Source of the DNA: JACVRN01 sp035276685
GTDB lineage: Bacteria; Acidobacteriota; Blastocatellia; Pyrinomonadales; Pyrinomonadaceae
Length of the DNA stretch: 24,483 nt
NCBI GenBank assembly: GCA_035276685.1
Contig: DATELK010000224.1
Span: 1 to 24,483 of the forward strand
Direction of reading: 5' to 3'
Shown here: positions 14,022-20,477 of the stretch, in pieces
Numbering within the stretch: position 1 is the first letter of the stretch
Layout of the letters: each line of letters starts with the position of its first letter
Translations under genes and position numbers: made by a program
The notes under the pieces: generated by a model
The model's database searches: none
Seen by the model: only the letters and a program-made list of their open reading frames with translations
Told to the model about the DNA's origin: nothing

Positions 14022-14792
14022 ATGAAAGAAGAAGAAGACGGACAGGTTCTTTACAGTGTAGAGGGCGCGCGTGCGCTCATCACGCTTAACCGCCCCGAGA
14101 AGAGGAACGCGCTCAACGATGCGGTCATAAGCGGTCTCAAGGAGAGCCTGCGCCGCGCGGACGATGACGAAAGCGTCCGTGTCATAGCCATCACAGGCGC
14201 GGGCGCGGATTTCTGCTCGGGCGCAGACCTCTCCGCGCTTCATAAAATCTCGCAGGCTTCTGTCATGGAGAACCTTGAGGACGCGCGCTCGCTGATGGAG
14301 CTCTTCGCGCTCATGCGTCGCGTGCGCGTGCCCGTGGTGGCAGCCGTGCGCGGAAGGGCTCTGGCAGGCGGCTGCGGGCTGGCCACGGCTTGCGACCTCG
14401 TGCTGGCTTCAAGCGGCGCGCGTTTCGGCTACCCGGAAGTCAAGATAGGTTTTGTTCCGGCGATGGTGATGGCCATCCTGCGCCGCAACGTGACGGAGAA
14501 ACGCGCCTTCGAGTTGATTACGCGCGGCTTGGAGATAAGCGCTGACGAGGCCGCTTCCTTCGGTCTCATCAATCAGGTGTTTGACGAAGACGGGTTTGAA
14601 GAGAACGTTAACTCTTACGTCGCGGCTTTTGAAAAGATGAGCCGCTCGGCCATAGCGCTCTCGAAACACCTGCTCTATCACATAGACGGCATGACCTTCG
14701 ACGCGGCGCTCGAATCCGGCGCAGACTTAAACGCCATAGCGCGCATGACCGAAGATTGCCAACGGGGAATAGCGCGCTTTCTCAAGAAGTAA
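14022..14792 (+). CDS. Enoyl-CoA hydratase/isomerase, LiuC (methylglutaconyl-CoA hydratase)-like
   Basis: The 256-residue crotonase-family protein has the expected oxyanion-hole segments SGADL (66-70) and AGGCGLA (115-121). Of the two classical catalytic glutamates, the second is present (Glu139 in GYPEVKIGFVP) but the first is Gly119. That pattern is also seen in methylglutaconyl-CoA hydratases of leucine breakdown (LiuC/AUH), which read GGGVGL there, so it need not mean loss of activity. The segment EVKIGFVPA also resembles LiuC. The start lies 2 bases after the hydrolase stop. With the MCC-like carboxyltransferase at 7644 this would give two consecutive steps of the leucine/isovalerate route, although the two genes are 5 kb apart. 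It is convergent with DUF2071, with 9 bases between stops. Confidence 0.87.
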   Translation: MKEEEDGQVLYSVEGARALITLNRPEKRNALNDAVISGLKESLRRADDDESVRVIAITGAGADFCSGADLSALHKISQASVMENLEDARSLMELFALMRRVRVPVVAAVRGRALAGGCGLATACDLVLASSGARFGYPEVKIGFVPAMVMAILRRNVTEKRAFELITRGLEISADEAASFGLINQVFDEDGFEENVNSYVAAFEKMSRSAIALSKHLLYHIDGMTFDAALESGADLNAIARMTEDCQRGIARFLKK

Positions 14793-14801
14793 CCGGGAAC
14801 C

Positions 14802-15542
14802 TCACACTTCATCCGGCGACCAGAAATCCACGTCAATCTCTTCCGCGTAATGCAGGAGCGGCTCGCCTTCAGGCGTGGGCAGCCCGTGTGACTCAACCAT
14901 AGTCGAGCTGTAAGAGCTGACCTCGGCGTCGAACAAAATCCACGGGCGATGGTGTATACGCAGCCGGTTCATGCGCTTGCCCTTGACGGAATAGAGGCAG
15001 TAGCGCTCCGTGAGAAAGAAGTCCAGCGAAGCGGGGTCTGACTGTCCGAGCTTTTTACCGATTGTCCACGAGGCCTTGAAATCTGCGGGCGGCTCGTCCG
15101 TGCGCGTCGAGCTGTAGTCAATCCGCTCGCCTTCCTGCTCAAGCTCTATGTCTGCGTTGAAGTAGGGAAGGTTGAAGACGGTTCGAGCGCCCATCACGGC
15201 GACAGAGCTGTTCGCGTCGAGTGAGAGGAACCAAACGCCCGGCACTCCATCGTAGTGAACGTAGGTGCGAACGTTCAGCTCGTGAAACTCGCTCAGCCAC
15301 GGCACGGGCGGCGTAAAGCTCGGGCGCACGTTCCACATGGTGAAGGGAACCACGCCTATCCACGCGTCGCCTTCGAAGGTATCAATCTTGAGGCGCTCCG
15401 GAACGAGAGGCCGCAACAACTCTTCATCAATGCGCCAGTGCATGAAGAGCAGCTTGCCCCAGCTCTGGTGCATGATGGGAAAGCCCTTGGGGCGCTCGCG
15501 TATGGCCAGACGGTCAACGTTATCTATGGAACGGTTGCTCAT
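14802..15542 (-). CDS. DUF2071 (YqjF-like) protein
   Basis: The 246-residue soluble protein matches DUF2071 (YqjF of Bacillus): an N-terminal HQSWGKLLFMHWRIDEELLRPLVP with WIGVVPF soon after, FHELNVRTYV, PGVWFLSLDANSSVAVMGAR, and a late LTERYCLYS. The family has a lipocalin/acetoacetate-decarboxylase-like beta fold and no established biochemical role. The frame could extend 22 residues upstream to 15608, but that part overlaps the crotonase gene and has no similarity, so ATG 15542 is preferred; no good ribosome-binding site precedes it. It starts 13 bases after the crotonase stop and is probably the last gene of a three-gene minus-strand operon with the B12-binding subunit and the short crotonase. 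Confidence 0.82.
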   Translation of the reverse strand: MSNRSIDNVDRLAIRERPKGFPIMHQSWGKLLFMHWRIDEELLRPLVPERLKIDTFEGDAWIGVVPFTMWNVRPSFTPPVPWLSEFHELNVRTYVHYDGVPGVWFLSLDANSSVAVMGARTVFNLPYFNADIELEQEGERIDYSSTRTDEPPADFKASWTIGKKLGQSDPASLDFFLTERYCLYSVKGKRMNRLRIHHRPWILFDAEVSSYSSTMVESHGLPTPEGEPLLHYAEEIDVDFWSPDEV

Positions 15543-15555
15543 AAGTTTTAGAGGA

Positions 15556-16158
15556 CTATAGCGCGCTCGAAAGCGCGCACTCAAGCACAGGGTCGCAGAT
15601 GCGGTCAACCAGCCCTACCTCAAGAGCCTCACGGCTCTCCATGCGCCGCGCCGTCGTGAAAAGCTCCAGCGCGCGCGCAGCGCCAATCAATCGCGGCAGC
15701 CTCTGCGTCCCGCCCCAGCCGGTGATAATCCCAAGACGCGCGCCCGGATGAGCGAACACGGCTTTCGTTGAAGCGAAGCGAAGACGACAACTGAGCGCGA
15801 GGTCAAGGCCCCCTCCCATGCAGTAGCCGTTGACGGCTGCGATTGTTAAGGCGGAAGAGTTTGAAATCTTCCGCATCAGCTCCTGGCCGCGCAGGGCAAA
15901 CTTGAGCGCCAGCTCGGGCGAGAGACTAGCCACCTCTCGTATGTTCGCCCCGGAAGCAAACACGTCGCCCGCGCCTGTGAAGATGATTCTGTTTACACCG
16001 GAGCGCGCCGCGAGCGCAGAGAAGATTTCGTGCAGAGCTTCAATCGTCGAGATGGATAGCGGGTTGCGCTCGCCGGGGCGGTTCAGTCGTACGACGGCCG
16101 CGTCTTCGTGATGCTCAAGGACGACCGCCTCCGTGCCCGGGGCTTCTTCGCCAAGCAT
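15556..16158 (-). CDS. Short crotonase-family protein lacking both catalytic glutamates
   Basis: The 200-residue product is clearly crotonase-fold: NRPGERNPLS (26-35), the oxyanion segments SGANI (69-73) and MGGGLDLAL (114-122), and FAHPGARLGIITGWGGTQRLP. It is about 55 residues shorter than the usual 255-260 and ends after GLVDRI, so the C-terminal helical trimerisation/lid region is absent. The two usual glutamates are Asp119 and Gly139. Classical hydratase chemistry is therefore unlikely; isomerase, thioesterase or a binding role is possible. The ATG shares one base with the TGA of the B12-binding subunit (TGATG at 16158), so they are translationally coupled. The frame upstream (to 16302) overlaps that gene and shows no homology. 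The shortness is not due to a visible frameshift: the stop is clean and DUF2071 starts 13 bases later. Confidence 0.83.
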   Translation of the reverse strand: MLGEEAPGTEAVVLEHHEDAAVVRLNRPGERNPLSISTIEALHEIFSALAARSGVNRIIFTGAGDVFASGANIREVASLSPELALKFALRGQELMRKISNSSALTIAAVNGYCMGGGLDLALSCRLRFASTKAVFAHPGARLGIITGWGGTQRLPRLIGAARALELFTTARRMESREALEVGLVDRICDPVLECALSSAL

Positions 16159-16586
16159 CACTCTCTGGGGCGCACGTTCTCGCGCAGGAAGCGGACTATA
16201 TCTTCCGTGGACGTGCCGGGCAGAAAGATTTCCGCCACGCCCTGCTCCTTCAGGCGCGTGATGTCTTCCTGCGGCACGATGCCGCCCACCAGCACGAGGC
16301 AATCGTCCATCCCGCGCTCGTGCAGAAGCTGAACTATGCGCGGGCAGAGAGTGTTGTGCGCGCCGCTTAAGATGGAAACGCCGACGGCGTCAACGTCCTC
16401 CTGAAGCGCTGCGGCGGCAATCATCTCGGGCGTCTGCCTGAGCCCTGTGTAGATGACCTCCATCCCGGCGTCACGCAGAGCGCGTGCGATTACCTTGGCC
16501 CCGCGGTCGTGCCCGTCAAGGCCGGGCTTGGCGACTAAAACGCGAATCTTTCTTTCCGAAGACAAGTCATTCCCCTTCCGAAGCAT
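16158..16586 (-). CDS. B12-binding small subunit of an acyl-CoA mutase
   Basis: The 142-residue protein is a free-standing cobalamin-binding domain: VLVAKPGLDGHDRGAK holds the DxHxxG motif, with His26 as the expected lower axial cobalt ligand, followed by SILSGAH (the SxL motif) and LVGGIVP (the GG motif). This is the domain fused at the C-terminus of many methylmalonyl-CoA mutases and separate in isobutyryl-CoA mutase (IcmB), archaeal and many acidobacterial enzymes. The catalytic large subunit is at 17282-18964 on the same strand, separated by a small secreted-protein gene and two hairpins, so the subunits are probably transcribed separately. ATG 16586 is used; the codon before it is an in-frame TTG. 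It overlaps the crotonase start by one base. Confidence 0.9.
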   Translation of the reverse strand: MLRKGNDLSSERKIRVLVAKPGLDGHDRGAKVIARALRDAGMEVIYTGLRQTPEMIAAAALQEDVDAVGVSILSGAHNTLCPRIVQLLHERGMDDCLVLVGGIVPQEDITRLKEQGVAEIFLPGTSTEDIVRFLRENVRPRE

Positions 16587-16704
16587 CAACGATGAATCAC
16601 TCGCTGAAGGTTCCGATAGCTTTCATCCTTCATGTCTGTAGACACAAAAAATCCTATCACAAAAGAGCGCCCTGTGTGTATCAGCCGACCCTTATTAAAC
16701 GGGC

Positions 16705-16745
16705 AAAAAAAGAATGAGCCGCGCGGGATTTTGCGCGGCCCATTC
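16705..16745 (-). terminator. Intrinsic terminator of the small secreted-protein gene
   Basis: Arms 16712-16724 (GAATGAGCCGCGC) and 16733-16745 (GCGCGGCCCATTC) pair over 13 positions with one mismatch. Read on the minus strand, the hairpin is followed by seven T residues (A-run at 16705-16711). It lies 33 bases past the stop at 16779 and separates that gene from the B12-subunit operon. Confidence 0.85.
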
Positions 16746-16778
16746 CTTAGCTGTTCAGGAGGAGAGAAGTTCAGACGG

Positions 16779-17132
16779 CTATTTAAATTCCAACACGAGG
16801 TCTTCTTCGCAGAAATCGAACTTGACGGCCTCTGATTCTTCGCCGTTAGCCCACACGGCCTTGAACCACTGCACGCACTCTTCGCTGTTGGTAGACTTGT
16901 CCCAGACCAACTCCACAGTCGCGCCCGCAGGAATGCCTTTGCCGATGTCGAAATAGCTCCATTTCTTCTGGCCGGGCTCGGCCACCAGAACTTTCGTCAT
17001 CCGCTGGTTGGTGTTGTTGAAGATTTTGAATTTGAATTCCTGTGAAGTCCTCGCGTAGGTAATGGCGAAGCTCGACAGGACAAGCGTGAAGGCAAGCAGC
17101 GTTGCCTTAATTAATCTGCCTTGTAACCGCAT
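16779..17132 (-). CDS. Small secreted protein of unknown function
   Basis: The 117-residue product has a signal peptide (residues 1-27, hydrophobic ATLLAFTLVLSSFAITY, then an Ala-Arg). A beta-rich domain of about 90 residues follows: FKFKIFNNTNQRMTKVLVAE, then WSYFDIGKGIPAGATVELVWD, and FKAVWANGEESEAVKFDF. Two Cys (in EECVQW and DFCEED) could form a disulfide. The strand-rich pattern with an Asn-Asn-Thr start and an alternating WDKS segment suggests an immunoglobulin-like or jelly-roll fold, but I do not recognise a family. A GAGGAG lies about 13 bases before the ATG, rather far for a ribosome-binding site. It stands alone between two similar hairpins, between the genes of the mutase large and small subunits, and has no evident link to B12 chemistry. 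Confidence 0.72.
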   Translation of the reverse strand: MRLQGRLIKATLLAFTLVLSSFAITYARTSQEFKFKIFNNTNQRMTKVLVAEPGQKKWSYFDIGKGIPAGATVELVWDKSTNSEECVQWFKAVWANGEESEAVKFDFCEEDLVLEFK

Positions 17133-17222
17133 AGTTTGGGGGTGCTCCTCATACTTTAGATTTTCTGTCCCCGTGGCGACAGGGGCGAATGATGATAAGC
17201 TTTAGTGAGACATTTCGCAATA

Positions 17223-17257
17223 GAATAAGCCGCCCGGGATGACTCGGCGGCTTATTC
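17223..17257 (-). terminator. Hairpin after the mutase large-subunit gene
   Basis: Perfect 12-base arms GAATAAGCCGCC (17223-17234) and GGCGGCTTATTC (17246-17257) lie 24 bases after the stop of the mutase gene (minus strand). No T-run follows on that strand, so termination may be weak or the hairpin may protect the 3' end. Its left half is nearly the same sequence as the terminator at 16712 (GAATRAGCCGCSCGGGAT). Confidence 0.65.
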
Positions 17258-17281
17258 CGTAAACGAGACTGAAAGCCTCGG

Positions 17282-18964
17282 TTAAAAGGCTGGCTCTTCG
17301 TAGAGGCCGTAAACGTCGCGCAGGGCGTCGCAGATTTCTCCGAGCGTAGCATAGGCGCGCACGGCCTCAATGGTCGCGGGCATGGTGTTCTCGTCGCGGC
17401 TCGCCGCCTGCTTCAACTTCTCCAGAGCGTTCGACACGGCCCCTGCGTCTCTGCGTGTGCGCGTCTGCTCAAGCCTCTCGACCTGCCGGTCGCGCACGCC
17501 CTCGTTGATGACCAGAATAGGAACCTCAGCAGGCTCGTCCTCCATCTGATACTTGTTGACGCCCACGATTGTCTGGTCGCCGCGCTCCACGGCCTTCTGA
17601 TACTGGTAGGCCGATTCCTGAATCTCTCTTTGCGGGAAGCCCTTCTCTATGGCTTCGACCATCCCGCCCATCGCGTCAATCTTCGCAAAGTAATCTAGCG
17701 CCCCGTCCTCCATCTGCTTCGTCAGAGCTTCCACGAAGTAAGAGCCGCCGAGCGGGTCAACCGTATTGGCCACACCCGTCTCTTCCGCGATTATCTGCTG
17801 CGTGCGAAGCGCTATCAGCGCGGCGCGGTCTGTCGGCAGAGCCAGCGCTTCGTCATAAGCATCCGTGTGTAGAGACTGCGTGCCGCCGAGCACGCCCGCG
17901 AGAGCCTGTATGGCTACGCGCACGATGTTGTTCAGGGGCTGCTGGACTGTGAGCGAGACTCCGGCCGTCTGGGTATGAAAGCGAAGCTGAAGGGTGCGCT
18001 CGCTCTTCGCGCCGTACCTCTCACGCATGACGCGAGACCAGATGCGGCGGGCCGCGCGATACTTCGCTATCTCTTCAAAGAAATCGTTATGAGCGTTGAA
18101 GAAGAAGCTGATGCGCGGCACGAACTCGTCAACGTCCAGGCCCGCGCGCACGCCCCACTCCACGTACTCGATGCCGTCGCGCAGGGTGAAGGCAAGCTCC
18201 TGCAAAGCGGTCGCCCCGGCTTCTCTTATGTGATAGCCGCTCACGCTTATGGGATTGTACTTAGGCACATGCTGTGTGCAGAACTCGAAGGTGTCCGTGA
18301 CGAGCTTCATCGCAGGACGAATAGGATAAATCCACTCCTTCTGCGCTATGTACTCCTTCAGGATGTCGTTCTGAAGCGTGCCGGAAATCTTCTTCCAGTC
18401 CGCGCCCTGCTTCTCTGCCACGACCAGATACATCGCCAGCAGCACGGAGGCCGGGGCGTTTATAGTCTGCGACACTGTCACCTCTTCGAGCGGGATGCCG
18501 TCAAAGAGAATCTCCATGTCCGCGAGAGAAGAGACCGCCACGCCGCATTTCCCGACCTCTCCTTCCGAGAGAGGCGAGTCTGCGTCATAGCCCATCAGGG
18601 CAGGCAGGTCATAAGCGACAGAGAGCCCCGTCTGCCCCTGCGCCATAAGATACTTGAAGCGACCATTCGTCTCCTCGGGCGTGCCGAAGCCCGCGAACTG
18701 CCGCATCGTCCAGAGCTTTCCACGATAGCCCGTAGGATGTATGCCGCGCGTGTAAGGGAACTCGCCGGGGAAGGAGATGTCTCGCTCGTAATCAACGCCG
18801 GCAGCGTCGGCAGGCGTGTAAAGCCCCTTGACCTCTTCGAGCGAAACCGTCTCAAAGCGCTTGCGTCTTTCGGGCCGCTTGCGCAGCACAGGCTCAAGCG
18901 TCTCCTGCTCCCAGCGCTCTACCGCAGCCTCTTCTCTTGATGTCACCTCTTTTGTATCCGGCAT
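17282..18964 (-). CDS. B12-dependent acyl-CoA mutase large subunit, isobutyryl-CoA mutase-like
   Basis: This is a 560-residue TIM-barrel catalytic subunit of the methylmalonyl-CoA mutase family, without its own cobalamin domain. Conserved segments include TRGIHPTGYRGKLWTMRQFAG, GQTGLSVAYDLPALMGYD, GTLQNDILKEYIAQKEWIYP, ISVSGYHIREAGA (His245, matching the active-site His244 of the Propionibacterium enzyme) and HTDAYDEALALPT. At the two positions that read the acyl group, Tyr89 and Arg207 of methylmalonyl-CoA mutase, this protein has Phe90 and Gln208. Those are the residues of isobutyryl-CoA mutase (Phe80/Gln198 in IcmA), so a methylmalonyl-CoA label would probably be wrong. The hydroxyisobutyryl-CoA mutase residues (Ile, Asp) are absent. 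ATG 18964 has GAGGGG just upstream, and a consensus-like promoter lies at 19028-19057. Its cobalamin partner is at 16158-16586. Confidence 0.93.
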   Translation of the reverse strand: MPDTKEVTSREEAAVERWEQETLEPVLRKRPERRKRFETVSLEEVKGLYTPADAAGVDYERDISFPGEFPYTRGIHPTGYRGKLWTMRQFAGFGTPEETNGRFKYLMAQGQTGLSVAYDLPALMGYDADSPLSEGEVGKCGVAVSSLADMEILFDGIPLEEVTVSQTINAPASVLLAMYLVVAEKQGADWKKISGTLQNDILKEYIAQKEWIYPIRPAMKLVTDTFEFCTQHVPKYNPISVSGYHIREAGATALQELAFTLRDGIEYVEWGVRAGLDVDEFVPRISFFFNAHNDFFEEIAKYRAARRIWSRVMRERYGAKSERTLQLRFHTQTAGVSLTVQQPLNNIVRVAIQALAGVLGGTQSLHTDAYDEALALPTDRAALIALRTQQIIAEETGVANTVDPLGGSYFVEALTKQMEDGALDYFAKIDAMGGMVEAIEKGFPQREIQESAYQYQKAVERGDQTIVGVNKYQMEDEPAEVPILVINEGVRDRQVERLEQTRTRRDAGAVSNALEKLKQAASRDENTMPATIEAVRAYATLGEICDALRDVYGLYEEPAF

Positions 18965-19027
18965 AAACCCCTCTTCTCTCTCGTCCTCGCGGCCATCTAT
19001 TTTTCTAATGTTTATAAAGAGAATTCG

Positions 19028-19057
19028 ATATTAGTTGAGCGTTTGCACAGGTGTCAA
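19028..19057 (-). promoter_or_regulatory. Sigma-70-type promoter of the mutase gene
   Basis: Read on the minus strand, a perfect TTGACA (19052-19057) is followed after 18 bases by TAATAT (19028-19033). Initiation near 19021 would give a leader of about 57 bases before the mutase ATG. This is one of the two best matches to the -35 consensus in the window. Confidence 0.65.
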
Positions 19058-19103
19058 CCGCGCGCTTTCGACGCGATTGAAGAGTGTGTTTGAGAGGAGT
19101 GGG

Positions 19104-19135
19104 ACGCGGCTACGAGTGGCAGCCCGTAGCCGCGT
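19104..19135. terminator. GC-rich hairpin between FtsB-like and mutase genes
   Basis: ACGCGGCTACG (19104-19114) and CGTAGCCGCGT (19125-19135) are perfect 11-base complements around a 10-base loop. It lies about 110 bases beyond the stop of the minus-strand FtsB-like gene and upstream of the mutase promoter, so it probably ends the FtsB-like transcript. No T-run follows on the minus strand. The rest of 19136-19247 shows nothing I can assign. Confidence 0.5.
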
Positions 19136-19247
19136 ACTTTACGGCAGGAACCAGAACAGCAGAAACGGAGCGGGAAGCAAGCGGAAGTGACATGGCAGGG
19201 TAGACATCCTTTGCAGCCACCGTCGAATAAGTCCCGCCCATCATGGC

Positions 19248-19664
19248 TTATTCGACTGGCACAATAATCTCGTTGGCGCGCACCATGTTCAGCCGCGCGC
19301 GTGCAGCCGCCTCTATGGCTCGCGGGTCAGTGCGAAGCCGCTGCACTTCCATCTCCAGCTGCGCGTTAGCGCCACGCAACTTCTCTACATCAGAATTGAT
19401 GCGCTCGTACTGGTCGCTGGCCGCGCGCATCTGCCCGTGTGCGGAAGAAATCGCCGTCACGCAAAGGGCGAAAGTGGCCAGGATAATCGTCGCAAAGAGC
19501 ACCCATGAAGGTATTATGCCGCCGCGCCGTCTAATCTCTGTACGCGTGCCTATGATTTCGCGCGGTATATCGAGCGCCGAAGAAACTGCCGGAAGCGTGC
19601 GCGCCGCCACACGCTGCGCGCGAAGTCGTTCGTCAACCCAGTAAGAATTAGCGGCCTTGTTCAA
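19248..19664 (-). CDS. FtsB/DivIC-like septum formation initiator protein
   Basis: The 138-residue bitopic protein has a cytoplasmic N-terminus of about 50 residues, one membrane helix (WVLFATIILATFALCVTAI, about 54-72), a periplasmic coiled coil (about 78-112, DQYERINSDVEKLRGANAQLEMEVQRL) and a C-terminal TDPRAIEAAARARLNMVRANE. The pattern Asp-Pro-x-x-Ile-Glu-x-x-Ala-Arg-x-x-Leu-x-Met-Val is typical of FtsB/DivIC, which links FtsL and FtsQ/DivIB in the divisome. The N-terminal extension is longer than in E. coli FtsB. The start codon is TTG, but GGAGG (19671-19675) sits 6 bases upstream, which makes it convincing; no ATG is available before the membrane helix. It is a single gene here, without ftsL, ftsQ or enolase beside it. 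Confidence 0.82.
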   Translation of the reverse strand: MNKAANSYWVDERLRAQRVAARTLPAVSSALDIPREIIGTRTEIRRRGGIIPSWVLFATIILATFALCVTAISSAHGQMRAASDQYERINSDVEKLRGANAQLEMEVQRLRTDPRAIEAAARARLNMVRANEIIVPVE

Positions 19665-20289
19665 GTGACACCTCCAAAAGTCTTGATTTATGTCCTCAGC
19701 TAAAGCTCGTGAACGGCTCTCTGCGACTCCGGCCCGACCCCTTCAAGGGATTTTCTGGCAAATTCAGCGACGGGTGTTTCTGGAAAAATCAACCGGCTAT
19801 GATTGCTTGGCCTGATGTATGGAATCGAAGCGCCGCTGGCTGCCCTTCAAATTTTCGTGCTTGTTTTGCCGTTTAACCCCAAGATGGTGTGCCGGGGGGG
19901 GCCTGCACCACAATGGAGTGTGCCTGAAAACCGTTTCAATCCTTTGCCTGTCAAAGGTTTACCGGCAAAGTGGCGGGACTGTAACATGTGGAGTTTTCAC
20001 TGTAAAGACTTTTCTTTACAATGATTTGTGGCGCTAAGTTCAACGTTTACTTGAGGTAAGCCCGGTTAAGCCCTTGAAGCGGCGAACGCACGGCGAACGG
20101 AAATCCGCGATTTGGGCAACCCGCTTAGATGTCCTCTGGACGCTTGAGATAGCCGTTTGAAATCTCAATCACAGGTGTGGAAAAGGACAGGAGCCTGTTC
20201 TTCATCCTGGAATGAGGTGGCAGAAAAGTATCTCTAAAGCATGGCTGGCGGGCTTAAATCGAGCTTTTTTGTGACAACGTTAAAATGTG
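19665..20289. other. Long intergenic region between divergent genes, no supported gene
   Basis: About 625 bases before the regulator promoter show lower GC and many short T- and A-runs compared with the flanking genes. The two overlapping plus-strand frames at 19803-20037 are short, have no ribosome-binding site and no recognisable content. A run of eight G lies near 19893-19900. TTTGCC and GGCAAA near 19945-19970 can pair around a loop of about 14 bases. I found no tRNA, no known riboswitch core and no sigma-54 -24/-12 element (TGGC...TTGC) here. Confidence 0.45.
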
Positions 20290-20316
20290 TTGACACTGAT
20301 TTCCCGCATCTATAGA
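20290..20316 (+). promoter_or_regulatory. Possible sigma-70-type promoter of the sigma-54 activator
   Basis: TTGACA (20290-20295) matches the -35 consensus perfectly, and TATAGA follows at 20311-20316. The spacer is 15 bases, shorter than ideal. Initiation near 20323 would give a leader of about 155 bases before the ATG at 20478. Confidence 0.45.
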
Positions 20317-20477
20317 CTGCAAGCACTAGGTTGACCCCTCTCATCGGGTCTGACCATACGCGACGGCTCAAAGAAGCGTCCGTTTCAGACTTGCCCCTCT
20401 TCATAGCAGTTCGTACGTTTTACGCTAAATTTAAGTCTCACTATTGTTTACAGGAGTTACCAGGGGTAAGCTTTTCT

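Noticed and set aside
17975..18940. 321-codon plus-strand frame opposite the mutase gene.
   Set aside because: The long open shadow frame reflects codon bias. The minus-strand frame carries every conserved mutase motif, and the plus frame has none.
19803..20037. Two overlapping short frames (72-73 codons) in the region before the sigma-54 activator.
   Set aside because: They have no ribosome-binding site, no hydrophobic or domain pattern, and codon use unlike the flanking genes.
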